From Aselliscus stoliczkanus (Eukaryota > Chordata > Mammalia > Chiroptera > Hipposideridae), in the NCBI GenBank assembly GCA_033961575.1, contig CM066728.1:38812352-38876351 (forward strand): DNA of 64,000 bases, read 5' to 3'. Under the pieces are notes generated by a model, which was given only the letters and a program-made list of their open reading frames with translations, made no database searches and was not told the DNA's origin. A program made the position numbers and the translations under genes. Positions 11,880 to 22,900 of the stretch are shown one piece after another. The stretch's first letter is position 1; every line of letters starts with the position of its first letter.

Positions 11880-12229
11880 AAAGCAATAAGAAATAAAATT
11901 AGAGAATTAGTCTTAACTCACATAGATATTGTCATTGGCCTACATTATTAGATGGAAAATGATGAGCAGGAAAACCATGTGCATGTTTTACAAAAAGTAT
12001 ACATTCATAATTATATACATGCATGTAGGTACCAGTTTCATTGATCAGCAAAATGGTTGTGCAAAATATTTTTCCCAGCAATGCCATTCTATTACAATAT
12101 CATAGCAGTAAAGGAAATTTTCTGACATTATCTCAACTAACTCTGTAATACTCACTAATAATTAAATCCACCTTAATAGACATTCCTTCTATTATCCTTA
12201 CCAACTCATTGCCCAACTTCTTGCAAGAC
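11880..12229. other. Non-coding, no element recognised
   Basis: AT-rich spacer between the SINE and the old L1; nothing recognised. Confidence 0.35.
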
Positions 12230-12688
12230 TGACATTCTCAGCCCATTCACCTTTTAGTAGTGACCAAGTGGGGTTTATCAGAGAGGTGCAATGTTGGTTT
12301 AACATTTGAAAATCAACCAGTGTAATACTAATAAAGGACAAAAGCTACATATCATCTCAATAGATGCAGAAAAAGCATTTGGCAAAATTCACCATTTTGT
12401 GACAAAAATGCTAAAATAACTAGGGAACTTTCTCAACCGGATAAAGGTTATATATATATATATAAAACACATCTAACATCTTAATGCTGAAAGGCGAAAT
12501 GATTTTTTCCCTAAGCACAGGAAGAAGATGAGGAAGTCTGCTTTTGCCATTTCTATTCAGCATCGCACAGGAGAATATAACCAGGACAATTAGGCAAGAA
12601 AAAGAAATAAAAGATATCCAGATTAGAAAATAAAAAAATTATCTGTATTTGCAGAAGACATGATCTTGTATATAGAAAATCCTAAAGA

Positions 12689-12730
<42 letters not shown>

Positions 12731-13990
12731 CTATTAGAACCACTTAATGAGTTCAGAAAGTATGCAGGATATAAAAATAAACTTTTTATGTACTAGCAAT
12801 GAACAATGAAAATGAAATTCAGAAAATCATTCCATTTATAGTTGCATCAAAAAGAAAAAAAAGTACTTAGTGATAAATTAAACAAAAGAAGTGCAAGCTC
12901 ATATGAATACTGAAGACTGCAAAAGATTATTAAAAGAAATTAAAGAAGACCTAAATAAATGGGAAGATATCCCATGTTTACCGATCAGGAGATTTAGAAG
13001 TTAAAATGGTAATAATCCCAAAATTCATCTACATATTCAATGCAATGCCTATCAGAATCCCCAATAACTTATAGTAGAAATTGACAAGCTAATCCTAAAA
13101 TTTATATAGACTTTCAAGGGACCCAGAATAGACAATACAATTTTGAAAAAAGAATATAAAGTTTTGAAACATCTCAGTTTCAAAATTTACTGTAATCCAG
13201 ATAGTGTGATACTGCCATAAGGATAGACATATAAACTAATGGAATACAATTGAGATTCTAAGAGATAGTCTTCCATGTATGGCAAATAATTTTTGACAAA
13301 GGTGCCATGAATATTTGATGGAGGAAAGAATAGTCTTTTGAATAAACAATTCTGAGATAACTGGATATCCACATGCAAAAGACTATAATTGGACTGCTAC
13401 CTGACACCATATACAAAAATTAACTTCAAATGGGCCACAGATCTAAATGTAAGAGCTAAAACTATAAAATACAGAAAAGAAAACAACAACAACACTAAAG
13501 TAAATTTTCATGACCATGGTTTAGGCAGTGGTTTCTTAGACATGACATAAAAGCACAAGAAATGATAGGAAAAAAAAGATAAATTAGAAAACTTGGACTT
13601 CATTCAAAAGAAAACTTCTGTGCCTCGAAAGATGCCATCAATAAAGTGAAAAAAGAACTCATAATGGGAAAAACATTTGCAAATCATATATATATGATGA
13701 AGGACTTGTATAGAATATATAAAGAATTACAACTCAGTAATATAAAGACTACCCGATTTTTTAAATGGACAAAGGATTTGAATAGACGTTTCTCCAAAGA
13801 AGGTATACAAATGGTCAATGAGCACATGAAAAGGTGATCAACACCATTAGTGATGAAAGAAATGCATATCAAAACCACAAGGATATATAGAAAAAAATAG
13901 GTAGAAGTCCTAAAGTTAGGAGATTTTAACTTCTCTGAATCTGACAGAGCAAATAGATCAAAACCTATAGAAAGAGATAAACCTAACAAA
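12230..13990 (+). pseudogene. Old, decayed L1 ORF2 remnant
   Basis: The forward strand reads as a heavily decayed L1 reverse transcriptase: around 12,355 a frame gives '[12 protein letters not shown]', the RT motif of L1 ([11 protein letters not shown]). The copy is full of stops and indels. A (CA)n tract interrupts it at 12,691-12,728. The C-terminal region continues (EGIQMVNEHMKR near 13,800). From about 13,895 it jumps to a block reading like an endonuclease-region segment (GGAGATTTTAACTTCTCTG), so the copy is rearranged. Confidence 0.75.
12691..12728. repeat. (CA)n microsatellite
   Basis: About 19 AC units inside the decayed L1, just after TTGTATATAGAAAATCC, the position coding the residues that follow the RT YADD motif. 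Confidence 0.95.
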
Positions 13991-14319
13991 CCTAATTAGT
14001 ATAGTTGATCCAATTGATAAACAGTTTCACCTTTAAGGCACCCTGGGGCTCTGTACTTTAAAGGACTCTGGATTTTTCAAACCCATAAAATTGAGTAAAA
14101 AATACCAGATGCCTCCTTGTCTCTGAATTTGATGTTCAGCATTGGCACACAGTAACTAAAACTCCCTAACATCCATCTTTTCATTAACTCTATTCAGGCT
14201 CTTGAGAAACACGTTACCACATCTATTGCCCTTCTGTCATTGAAACAAAAGGGAACTAGTTCAAATGATCTGGAAGTTTGGGGATTGTGTAGCTCTTTAC
14301 ATCAAAGATGAGACTGCTT

Positions 14320-14429
14320 GGGCCGGCTGAGTGGTGCGGTGGTTAGGCGCTGGCTTGGGAGGCCAGCGGCCCCGGTTCGGGTCCCACATATGAGGACCAG
14401 TGACATTGCCCTCAAAAAAAAAAAAAAAT
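14320..14429 (+). mobile_element. Head-only short SINE
   Basis: A tRNA-like head (GGGCCGGCTGAGTGGTGCGG, then CTGGC-TTGGGAG-GCCAG stem-loop, then B box GGTTCGGGTCC) runs through ...CATTGCCCTC and goes straight into poly-A, with no long body. A perfect 14-bp target duplication AGATGAGACTGCTT is at 14,306-14,319 and 14,430-14,443. It is therefore a complete element about 95 bp long plus tail, not a truncated long SINE. Confidence 0.9.
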
Positions 14430-14444
14430 AGATGAGACTGCTTC

Positions 14445-15240
14445 TGAGTGGGGGGAGCATTGAGCTGAGGATGTCTTTTCTTGTAAGAAAAGACATATTA
14501 ATTTGTTAGGTGGCATGAATATTAAAGATTCCTGCATAATGAAATATCATTTCCCAAGGTGCTAAGCTGTGAGTGGTGTGCTAGCTCATCCCCACTCCCA
14601 AGAGTCTATTGTTAAAATGGAGGGATTTTGTAAGCCAGTTTTTAAGTCTCAGGGAGCCTGAAATTAGCCGCTGTGGGAGTATTTACACCCTGGAAATTGG
14701 TAAACACTACTAACCAGGGCGCGTTCCCCCTTCCCTGTGCTGGTTTGGAGGCACACCACTGGCTCTCTTGAAGTATTTATTTTTCTCCTAGTCATGTCTC
14801 TAGTTATTGTCCTGGAGGCTCTTACAATTTAGATTCATATGGTAGCTGAGGAACATTTTGCAACATTAAATAATGAATGTTACTGCTAAATTTGCATATT
14901 TGTAGGTATACTCGCAAATGACATTTGAATGGTAAAATTGTGTATATTTTTATTTTTGTAAAAATAATAAAACTAAAATGAAAGTTAACTTTTAAAAGTC
15001 TAAAATTTTTTATATTCAGTTACTGTAATTTATATTTTATCTTTTAATTTTAATATGTCATTTTAACATTATGGAAAAAAATAACTTAAAAATATACAAA
15101 AACTAATATTAAAATTTTATGTTGAACTTGAAGTTTTGATGAAAATATATTCATATTTCATATACTTTGATTGCTATTACCCTTCACATATAACACTTTA
15201 GATGACTTTTGGCAATGGAACAAAAATTATGTGAAAATCT
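14445..15240. other. Non-coding, no element recognised
   Basis: Ordinary then very AT-rich sequence (from about 14,930). No named repeat or gene. Confidence 0.35.
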
Positions 15241-15244
15241 TAAT

Positions 15245-15475
15245 TATTACAATATCATTTTGTTCATGGTTGCCAGAGGCTGGAGAGTGAGAAATGGGGG
15301 GTAAGTGCTTAATAGGTACGGAGTTTCCTTTTGGGGACATAAAAATGTTTTGGAACTAGATAGCAGTGGTGGTTCCACAACTTTGTGAATGTACTAAGTG
15401 CCATATATCACTTTAAAGTGGTTAATTTTATGTTTTGTGGATTTCACCTAAATAAAAACAAATTTAAATAGTAAA
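15245..15475 (+). mobile_element. L1M-type 3' end
   Basis: GGTTGCCAGAGGCTGGAGAG, ATAGGTACGGAGTTTCC, CCACAACTTTGTGAATGTAC and TTTTGTGGATTTCACCTAAA follow the order of an old L1M 3' UTR, ending in AATAAAAACAA. Confidence 0.75.
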
Positions 15476-15479
15476 ACAA

Positions 15480-16118
15480 TGTAATTTTGCTGAAATGAAG
15501 GCAAGAAAAAAATTTAGGGGATAATATATAAATTATGAATTATATATCTTTTATTATTCATCCAGACATCAGCAGCACATCAACAAAACATCCAGACATG
15601 TGCAAGAGTAACTGAATTCTCTCATTTTTATATTTTGCTTACTTTCAGTCATATTAAAACTAGGACTTTTTGTGTATTGCTCAATTTTGTAATCATAATA
15701 TATTTATCAAGGTAGAAGAATAAACATACTTTATTAAGAGTTCAAATTTTAAAGTGTAACTTTTGTAATTTTTAGACATAATGTGTAACTTTAAAATATT
15801 TAGACATATGATATGTTGCCCTACGTTTGTGATCCTGCCTCAAACTCTACACACCATGGCAGGATGGACCTGGCCTAATGTGTGTGATGCATCAAAAAGC
15901 AGTGAAAAGGGACAAAACAAAGCTCTGGGCAGTTCTTGAAGCAGCTCATCCAGTGATGTGTGGGAGAGTGTTACATAACAGTAGACAAGTGCTATTTTGG
16001 GGTAAATGGTACAATTCTCTGTTATGGATTAATTTTTCAATCTGGTTCCCATGTTCAATGTTCATGATTCATTTAGGGATATTACAAGACAGTTTACACA
16101 GAGAAGGATATATTTTAA
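15480..16118. other. Non-coding, AT-rich, no element recognised
   Basis: The forward open frame at 15,878-16,141 runs into the next L1 and shows no domain. Nothing else recognised. Confidence 0.35.
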
Positions 16119-16119
16119 A

Positions 16120-17180
16120 ATTTATTTTCCATTACAGTTGACATACAATATTTTATTAGTTTCAGGTGTACAACATAGTGATTTGACATATACATACCTT
16201 ATGAAGTGATCACCCCAGTAAATCTAGTCTCCATCTGATACCATACATGGTTATTGCAATATTGACTATGTTCCCTGTGCTGTACTTTGCATCCCCATGA
16301 CTATTTTAATAACCGGCAATTTGTACTTCTCCATCCTTTTCACCTTTTTTACCTCCTCAACCCTGCTCCCCTCTGGTGACTACCAGTTTGTCTATGTATT
16401 AATGAGTTTGTTTCTGTTTTGTTTGTTTATTTTGTTTTTTAGATTTTACAAATAAGTGAAATCATATGGTATTTGTCTTTCTCTGTCTGATTTACTTCAC
16501 TTAGCATAATACCCTCTAGGTCTATCCATGCTGTTGCAAAGGGTAAGATTTCATTCTTTTCTTTGGCTGACTAATATTCCATTGTTTATATGTGCGTGGA
16601 CATAATATTCCATGGACAATTAGATTGCTTCCATATCTTGGCTATTGTAAATAGTGCTGCAATGAACAGAGAGGTGCATATATCTTTTCAGATTGGTGTT
16701 TTGGCTTTTGGGGGTAAATATCCAGAAGTGAAACTGCTGAGTCATATTGTGGTTTTATTTTTAATTTTTTAAGGAACCTCCATACTGTTTTCCATAGTGA
16801 CTGTACCAATTTGCAATCCCACCAACAGTGCATGAGGGTTCCCTTTTCTCCACATCCTCGCCAACACTTGTAGTTTGTTGATTTATTGATTTATTGATTT
16901 ATTGTTGATTTATTGATTTATTTATTATAGCCATTCTGACAGGTGTGAGATGATACCTCATTGTTGTTTCAATGTACATTTCCCTGATGATTAGTGATGT
17001 TGAGCATCTTTTCATGTCTATTGGTCATCTGTATGTTCTCTTTGGAGAACTATCTGCACAGGTTCTCTGTCCATTTTTTAATTGTATTGTTTGTCTTTTT
17101 GCTGTTAAATTGTATGAGTTCCTTAAACATTTTAGATGTTAACCCCTTATCAGATATATCATTGGCAAATATCAAGAAAA
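16120..17180 (-). mobile_element. 5'-truncated older L1
   Basis: Plus-strand order TTACAGTTGACATACAATAT, TTTCAGGTGTACAACATAGT, then the complement of the ORF2 C-terminus (the reverse frame at 16,642-16,833 contains [20 protein letters not shown], the L1 Cys-rich end) up to ACCCCTTATCAGATATATC. The copy is truncated in ORF2. A diverged AAGGAT...TTT block at both edges may be the target duplication. This is the same family, by 3' UTR, as the L1 hosting the young insertion at 53,976. Confidence 0.85.
16877..16927. repeat. (TTTATTGA)n simple repeat
   Basis: Six or so imperfect TTTATTGA octamers inside the inverted L1, replacing the usual TTGTTGATTT region. Confidence 0.85.
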
Positions 17181-19079
17181 GGATGTTTTAGAAGTTTATT
17201 ACATTAGCAATGTCATTCCAAACAACATTACCAATCTCTTAAAAATATATATTATGATATATGGAATGTCTTAAAAACAGCACTTAAAATAGATGATTGT
17301 TTATCAGTAAATAGAGGTTTACCTAACCACTGATTTCTTAAGTATATCCAATAAGATACAAGAAACTATGAGAAAAACACAAAAGAAACATTTACTTACA
17401 GGGCAGATGTATACCTTAAATTAATAGGCATGAAAGAACAAAGACCTACGTGTTATATGGCTGCCATAGAAAAGCTAAATGATCACTTAGTAAGTTTCAT
17501 CTAGAATTGTCAGTGCTATACTTTAAATGGTATTGACCAAAATGATTTTTTTTTCATGTCATTATACCCAGTTTTGCCATCATGAAATAACCTTCGGTAC
17601 ATAACAAACATCCTCTGGTAGCCCTGACTACAAAATAATTGTCATCCTCAGTTCTTTACAAAAAGTTAGAGACTGCAAACATTTTGAAGGTCAAGGAAGT
17701 GATCTCCATTTCTTTTGTAGCTAACTTTCAGGACTCAGGACTCCAGCTGTACAGAGGGCTTGATGTCAAGTTACAATTCTAGGAGGATTTGACTGATAAC
17801 ACTGAATGATAGTATGTGGATAGTACTTCCAAAAAATGTATGTGTTGGAAATAGTAAGATGCCCTCAAAACAGTCAGTTGGTTCTTTTTCACTTTTTCTT
17901 AGAGACAGTAAGGATTACAGTGATTCTCCTCAGTCCTTAAGAAAAGATACCATGCAGACATCAGAGCCTCACCTTATGTCTGCATTTTCAGCAGGTCAGC
18001 CATCTGATCTGGGAGCTTTAGTCTTCTTCACAATCATACTGAAATGTCGGTTTTGTCAAAAGATAGCATCACATCCATGTCAAATGTCTGGGTGGTGGGG
18101 CCACGTTGGGCCATGGCGACACTATCTGTGATGATGGAAGAGTGTGAAAGGCTATCACAGAGGCACTGTTGCTATATCCAAAGCAGCTTCCTTTGTCAGC
18201 TCTTCAGAAAGTTCTTCGTAACCAAGGAATCTGAAATAATCTTTCATGTGAAACATTTCAAAATGTCACATTACAATCGTTATTCTTCCAGTGAGGGTTG
18301 AATTTTTATGGAGCAAAAAAGAGCAAAGAGAAGTGCTTTTGAATGTAAACCCTGAGAAGGCAGGGACCCATCCTTCTTCATGATCTGATGGCTATTTTAG
18401 TTCTCAAAGATGCATAGAAAGATCTAAGCTTAGGCATGAACTAACTTTGAAGTTCCCATACACTGAAAGATTGGAATGGCCTCAAAGGTGAAATGTCACC
18501 TCAAACCGTCATGCCTCCTGTTATTTTTTTTCATCCTCTTGAACCTGCGACTACAGTCCACACATTTTTGACTTATCAGTGACCTTTGTAATCAAAAGAT
18601 AAACTGGGTCTTAAACAAAACCAAAGTCACAGCTCAGTGGTCCTACATCTGCTCCTCCTACCAACTCTGAGACCTCGGAGAATAAGACTTGCCTTGGCTT
18701 GTCTCCTGCAAAACACAAAGGAAAATACTTTGGAGAGGAGAAAGAAGTATGCGTATTAATATAGAAATAGACTGTCAAAAAGAGCACAGGACAGGAGAGG
18801 GTTTGTTCATTTCAATCCTGAAGTATCAGAGAAACGATAGGGAACAGATCTTGAACAGGATCCCTTTGGGTTGCAAGGCAGACCTTAAACTCTGCCATCG
18901 GAGCTGTGCCCTGTCCTAAAGGAAAAGATCACAGCTCCTTTACTTAGCAAGAGACATGAATGCCATGTGTAGAAGAGCCAGGCCTGAGAGCTATCACTAC
19001 CCCCTTTGACTTCTGCTTGCTGCAGCCTGCTGAAAGATGTTCTGGCTGACCGACCCTCGAAAATAGACACTGTGATGGT

Positions 19080-19790
19080 GATATATTGTGGCCCTTGAGG
19101 AATTTAATTGTCAAATTGACATTTATCAAAAGCTTTAGTGCATTTGAAAGATAAATTGTGCAAGTTTTGTTCAGATCAAAGAGCCCCTGTCTTTCTCCAT
19201 TCAGAGAGTAGGCTGGCTTCAGCAGGCAAGTCATGTGTGAAAAATGATCCCCTTCTACCCCCAACTCCTTTAAGCACTGCAGTGGTGACAGATAATCACA
19301 AATTTAAATGTTAGCCTCCTCTTCAGAAAGTTCTTAGAATAATGGAGGACCCATTGAGACCATTTGTATTTGAAAGGAATGCTAAATAATTCAGTGTTGG
19401 GGAGCAGGATGCGCTGTGCTGGGCAGATAAATGATGAAACCCCAGCACAGACTCTCTTCAGCAGTTGCCACACTAATTACAGATCAATTACTTCCCAGTT
19501 GTTTGCAACCTTATCAAAGAATGGTAAATTTACTGAGAGCAAAGTGCGATAAGATGACTTTTCATTATTACAGTAGATTTGTTGAAACAGCTCTGACACT
19601 GAGATTAATAAGAGCTCTCCCAGAAGTAATAGGATCTGTGCACATATAGGGAGAATTTAAGAGCTGAAGACCTGATGCCAGACGCTATCATAAAAACCCT
19701 TCCTCTCATTAATTGTTATCATGAGTGTGTTCATAATGCCGAAGTAAGGCAGGAAAATGACCCATTCACTGAAACTCACCTAAAACAATG
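19080..19790. promoter_or_regulatory. Candidate conserved non-coding element
   Basis: Balanced composition, no repeat signature, several homeodomain-like TAATTA/ATTAAT words (for example CACTAATTACAGATCAATTA at 19,471 and CTCATTAATTGTTATCATG near 19,707) and dense alternating purine/pyrimidine structure. This is an impression from sequence texture only; no alignment was possible. Confidence 0.25.
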
Positions 19791-19865
19791 TAGCTCTTTA
19801 CTCCCCAAGAGGCAGGCTGAAAATAAAGGAGAGTAAAAGCATTTGGGTTTGGAAGTAAGAGAAGA

Positions 19866-19866
<1 letters not shown>

Positions 19867-19897
<31 letters not shown>
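19867..19897. repeat. (TG)n microsatellite
   Basis: About 15 TG units followed by TTTCTTTTC. Confidence 0.95.
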
Positions 19898-19899
<2 letters not shown>

Positions 19900-22374
19900 C
19901 TTTTCTAGCTGAATTCCATTTTCATTAAGACAATCACAAAGACATGGTCTGTCCAATGTCACTGTAAAACAAAGTGTCAACATTTTTGAGGTGGTTGTCA
20001 GTGGAATCACTAAAGAGCTGAGACCCATAAAGATTTGGGGAGGCTGCTAGGGTCACACATAGCAAAATTCCTCCTGGGAACCCAGGCCTGAAAGGAAAAA
20101 ACGAAGGGTTCATAGAGTCAAGGGAATCTTTCGCATTGAAATAAGAAATGCGTAATAATCTTAACACAGTGCACAGTAACTATAGAACCTTATTTTCAAT
20201 TTTTAATTGAGAAATAATTCATTGAGGAACTTTTACATTGGATTAATTTTAATACCAGTTTGCCAGTCTACTTGTACCTTTTAGAGGCCATCTCCACACC
20301 TCCTGATCACCCCAAGTCTGGGCACTTGGAATACCATGCAATTGTTTATTCAAATTTGCAAGTTATTGCTACTTTAAATCTATGCTCTGGTCAGGAGAAT
20401 CTATGGGAAATGAGGCGAAACTTCCACCATGACTTAGTAACTAGAGTCATGTTTCAAATCCCAGTGGAAATGGATGAAGAGAGAAGCGAGGAGGGAAGAG
20501 CCAGCTTTTAAGGAATGAAGTGTTTTATAAGATATTTTTATAAAGTATTTCCTAATTTATTTCCTGACTTTTAAAGGAACTAGGAAACCAGAGGGTGAAG
20601 AGCAGATCTTGTTGCAAATTGAATTCTAGTTAGGAAAGGTAAGGAATGGGTGGATGTGTGAGGCAACATTTAGCAGTAGGGCATTCATCCTCACCTTTGT
20701 TGAGTGTTGCTGTTGGGAGTGTGAACTGAAGATGGTTTTCCATAAATGATATTGAACTTTCCTTTTTAGGGATTCTATTCAGTTAAGCTGTATATGATTA
20801 TCCTTAATTTTTGAACATGCAAAAAAGTTAACTCAAGTCCAAAGACAGAAGATAATTCGTCCCAGATTTCTTCCCGAACTGAATTTGAAGTCTTGTTATA
20901 GATGTTCAAGGCCAGTGATTCTGTTCCTTCAAGGATAAGCCATAGCAAATTTGAAGACATGAGCATACAACTAAGATATAAGCAACAAATTGTGAAAGAG
21001 GCCTGGGAAAAACATGTAGTATTTAATTTGGTCAAATTAAAGGAAAGACAATGATGGGGGTGAGGAAAAGATAATATACACTTGGCCTACTTCAAACTTA
21101 ATTCATATACATACAAACGTCATTCAGACCCATCCCTATTGGGTATTGGAAATAACTGTCCATGGGTTGACACATGTTTTTAGCAAGCTGAGCCACAGAC
21201 ACCAAGAAAACAAGATGAAGAAATAAGTCATTGTGGCATCAATAGTAATGGTTGCTTTTGTGTGTTCACTTTGTATCTTTTTGCCACTACAAAGAAATAC
21301 AGGCAAAAACCATACAGGAAGAATAACATTTCTTTAAAATTTTAAAATTTTTCTACATTAAGTTTAGAAAAAGTTAGCAAAAAAGAAAACAAAACAAAAT
21401 CCCAAACCAATATTTGTGTCCTTTTCAAAGAGCATAAATAAAGCTATTTGAAAGGTGAGAAAGAAGAGAAAGCTCAAAAAGGCCTTTGAAAACCACACAA
21501 TGGAATTTCCGGCCTAAATTTCTTTCCTGTCAGTCTTCTCCATTTCCCAGCTCCCCTCTCACTTGCTGAATTTGATTTATTTCACTCTTGATGGTTATTT
21601 GGGCATAGCAGCATACACTGCTTTGCACATTCCTCTTGCAAATTTGTTTTCCTTCATTTTAAAAATCATGCTGGGAAAACTCTGGTGTGTGTACGTGTGA
21701 GTTGCTGTTATATAAAGGAGAGAAGAGAAGAAGGGAGCTGGCGTGGTATATGAATTACACATGTTGAGAATATTTAGCATGGACTGTCTTGAAGCAGATG
21801 TGTTTGATGTATTCAAACACGTGCATATTCAAAAATCACGAGAGGTGTTAGGAAAGCTGATCAGTTCTCTCCCCTACTTCCTGCCCAGAATGTCAGAACA
21901 AAGGATCACTTGATGAAATTGAAGGGCAGAGATTTATGAGGGGAGGGGGATACAAAATGAAAGGAAATTCCACTTCACATTACATTCATTCAACCTTCTG
22001 AATCTGCTTCCATGGAAATCCCTGATTTAAAACTGTAGTTGGATTTTAATAAGGTTAATTTTCTGACTGATTGTGCCACTTGTATAAGGTTTAGCTGAGA
22101 TTATGATAAAAATAAGAAAATCTCTCGCTTTGGGTTGTAAACCATCCTTGGAATGATTAAGTTGATTCTGTGCATAGTGTTGGCAGAGTTATTTGAGAAA
22201 AGAGGTTGGATTTATTTTCCCTCTTCAGAAGCAGGGCTTTTGGATCATTATTGAGCTGGTTGAACCTTTTTGCTTTAGAAAATCCTGTTCATAACAACCT
22301 GAAATCCACTTTGCTGAAAAGACTGCTTCATTTTGGCGTTAGCTGTCATTTTCTAAAGTATTAGGGCTAAGCCC

Positions 22375-22900
22375 CATTTTAAAAATGTATACTTCGTATT
22401 CATTATAAAAGTTATACATTCTGATTTACAAAAATGTAGAAAATTAAGGACAGAAAAGAAAAACCAATATGACCCAGACACAGCTTTGTTAACTTTCCAA
22501 TGAATTTTCCCTTAAGCCTATATTTTATATACAAAGGAGTTTTTGCTTGCTGGCTGGCTAGCTTATATAATGTATTATCATGTTTATTTAGAATTTTGCA
22601 TCTTGCCTTTCTAACAATACCGTAGCATAAGTGTTTTCTGTGTTACTGCATAATCTTTGTAATCATTGCAATGGTTGCACAACATTTCACTGAGATCTTA
22701 AAATGGTTTCCTTAGCCATTCCATTATTGAATTTATTTATGTAACTTGTTTTAAATGACTATTTAACTTGTTTTCTATCTTTTGCTACGGTTTAGAATTA
22801 TTTTCTTAAAATTGCTTCCTGCAAGGGTATCACCAAGTCAAAGACTATACATATTTTAAAAGATCTTACCAATTTGAAAAGCAAATAACTAGGAGAAATT
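22375..22900 (-). mobile_element. Old L1/HAL1-like fragment
   Basis: Plus-strand order ATTATAAAAGTTATACATTC, GTAGAAAATTAAGGACAG, a block on AATTTTGCATCTTGCC and GGTTGCACAACATTTCAC, then CAAGGGTATCACCAAGTCAA is the reverse of an old L1/HAL1 C-terminal region. Strongly diverged. Confidence 0.55.

Larger units (their letters stand above)
17200..22370. other. Repeat-poor non-coding block
   Basis: Apart from a (GT)n tract I recognise no interspersed repeat across some 5 kb, in contrast to both flanks. Open frames are short and unsupported. Parts look like conserved non-coding DNA (see 19,080-19,790). Confidence 0.45.

Noticed and set aside
14320..14400. tRNA gene call from the B box and anticodon-like arm
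   Set aside because: Acceptor stem is absent and the unit is a multi-copy SINE head with target duplications.
16870..16930. Short direct repeats resembling a CRISPR array
   Set aside because: Simple (TTTATTGA)n microsatellite in a eukaryotic L1; no spacers.
17800..18300. Possible processed pseudogene on the minus strand (a ~30-residue Glu/Leu-rich open stretch near 18,190-18,270)
   Set aside because: Stops are frequent outside this short stretch and I recognise no parent gene, poly-A or target duplication.
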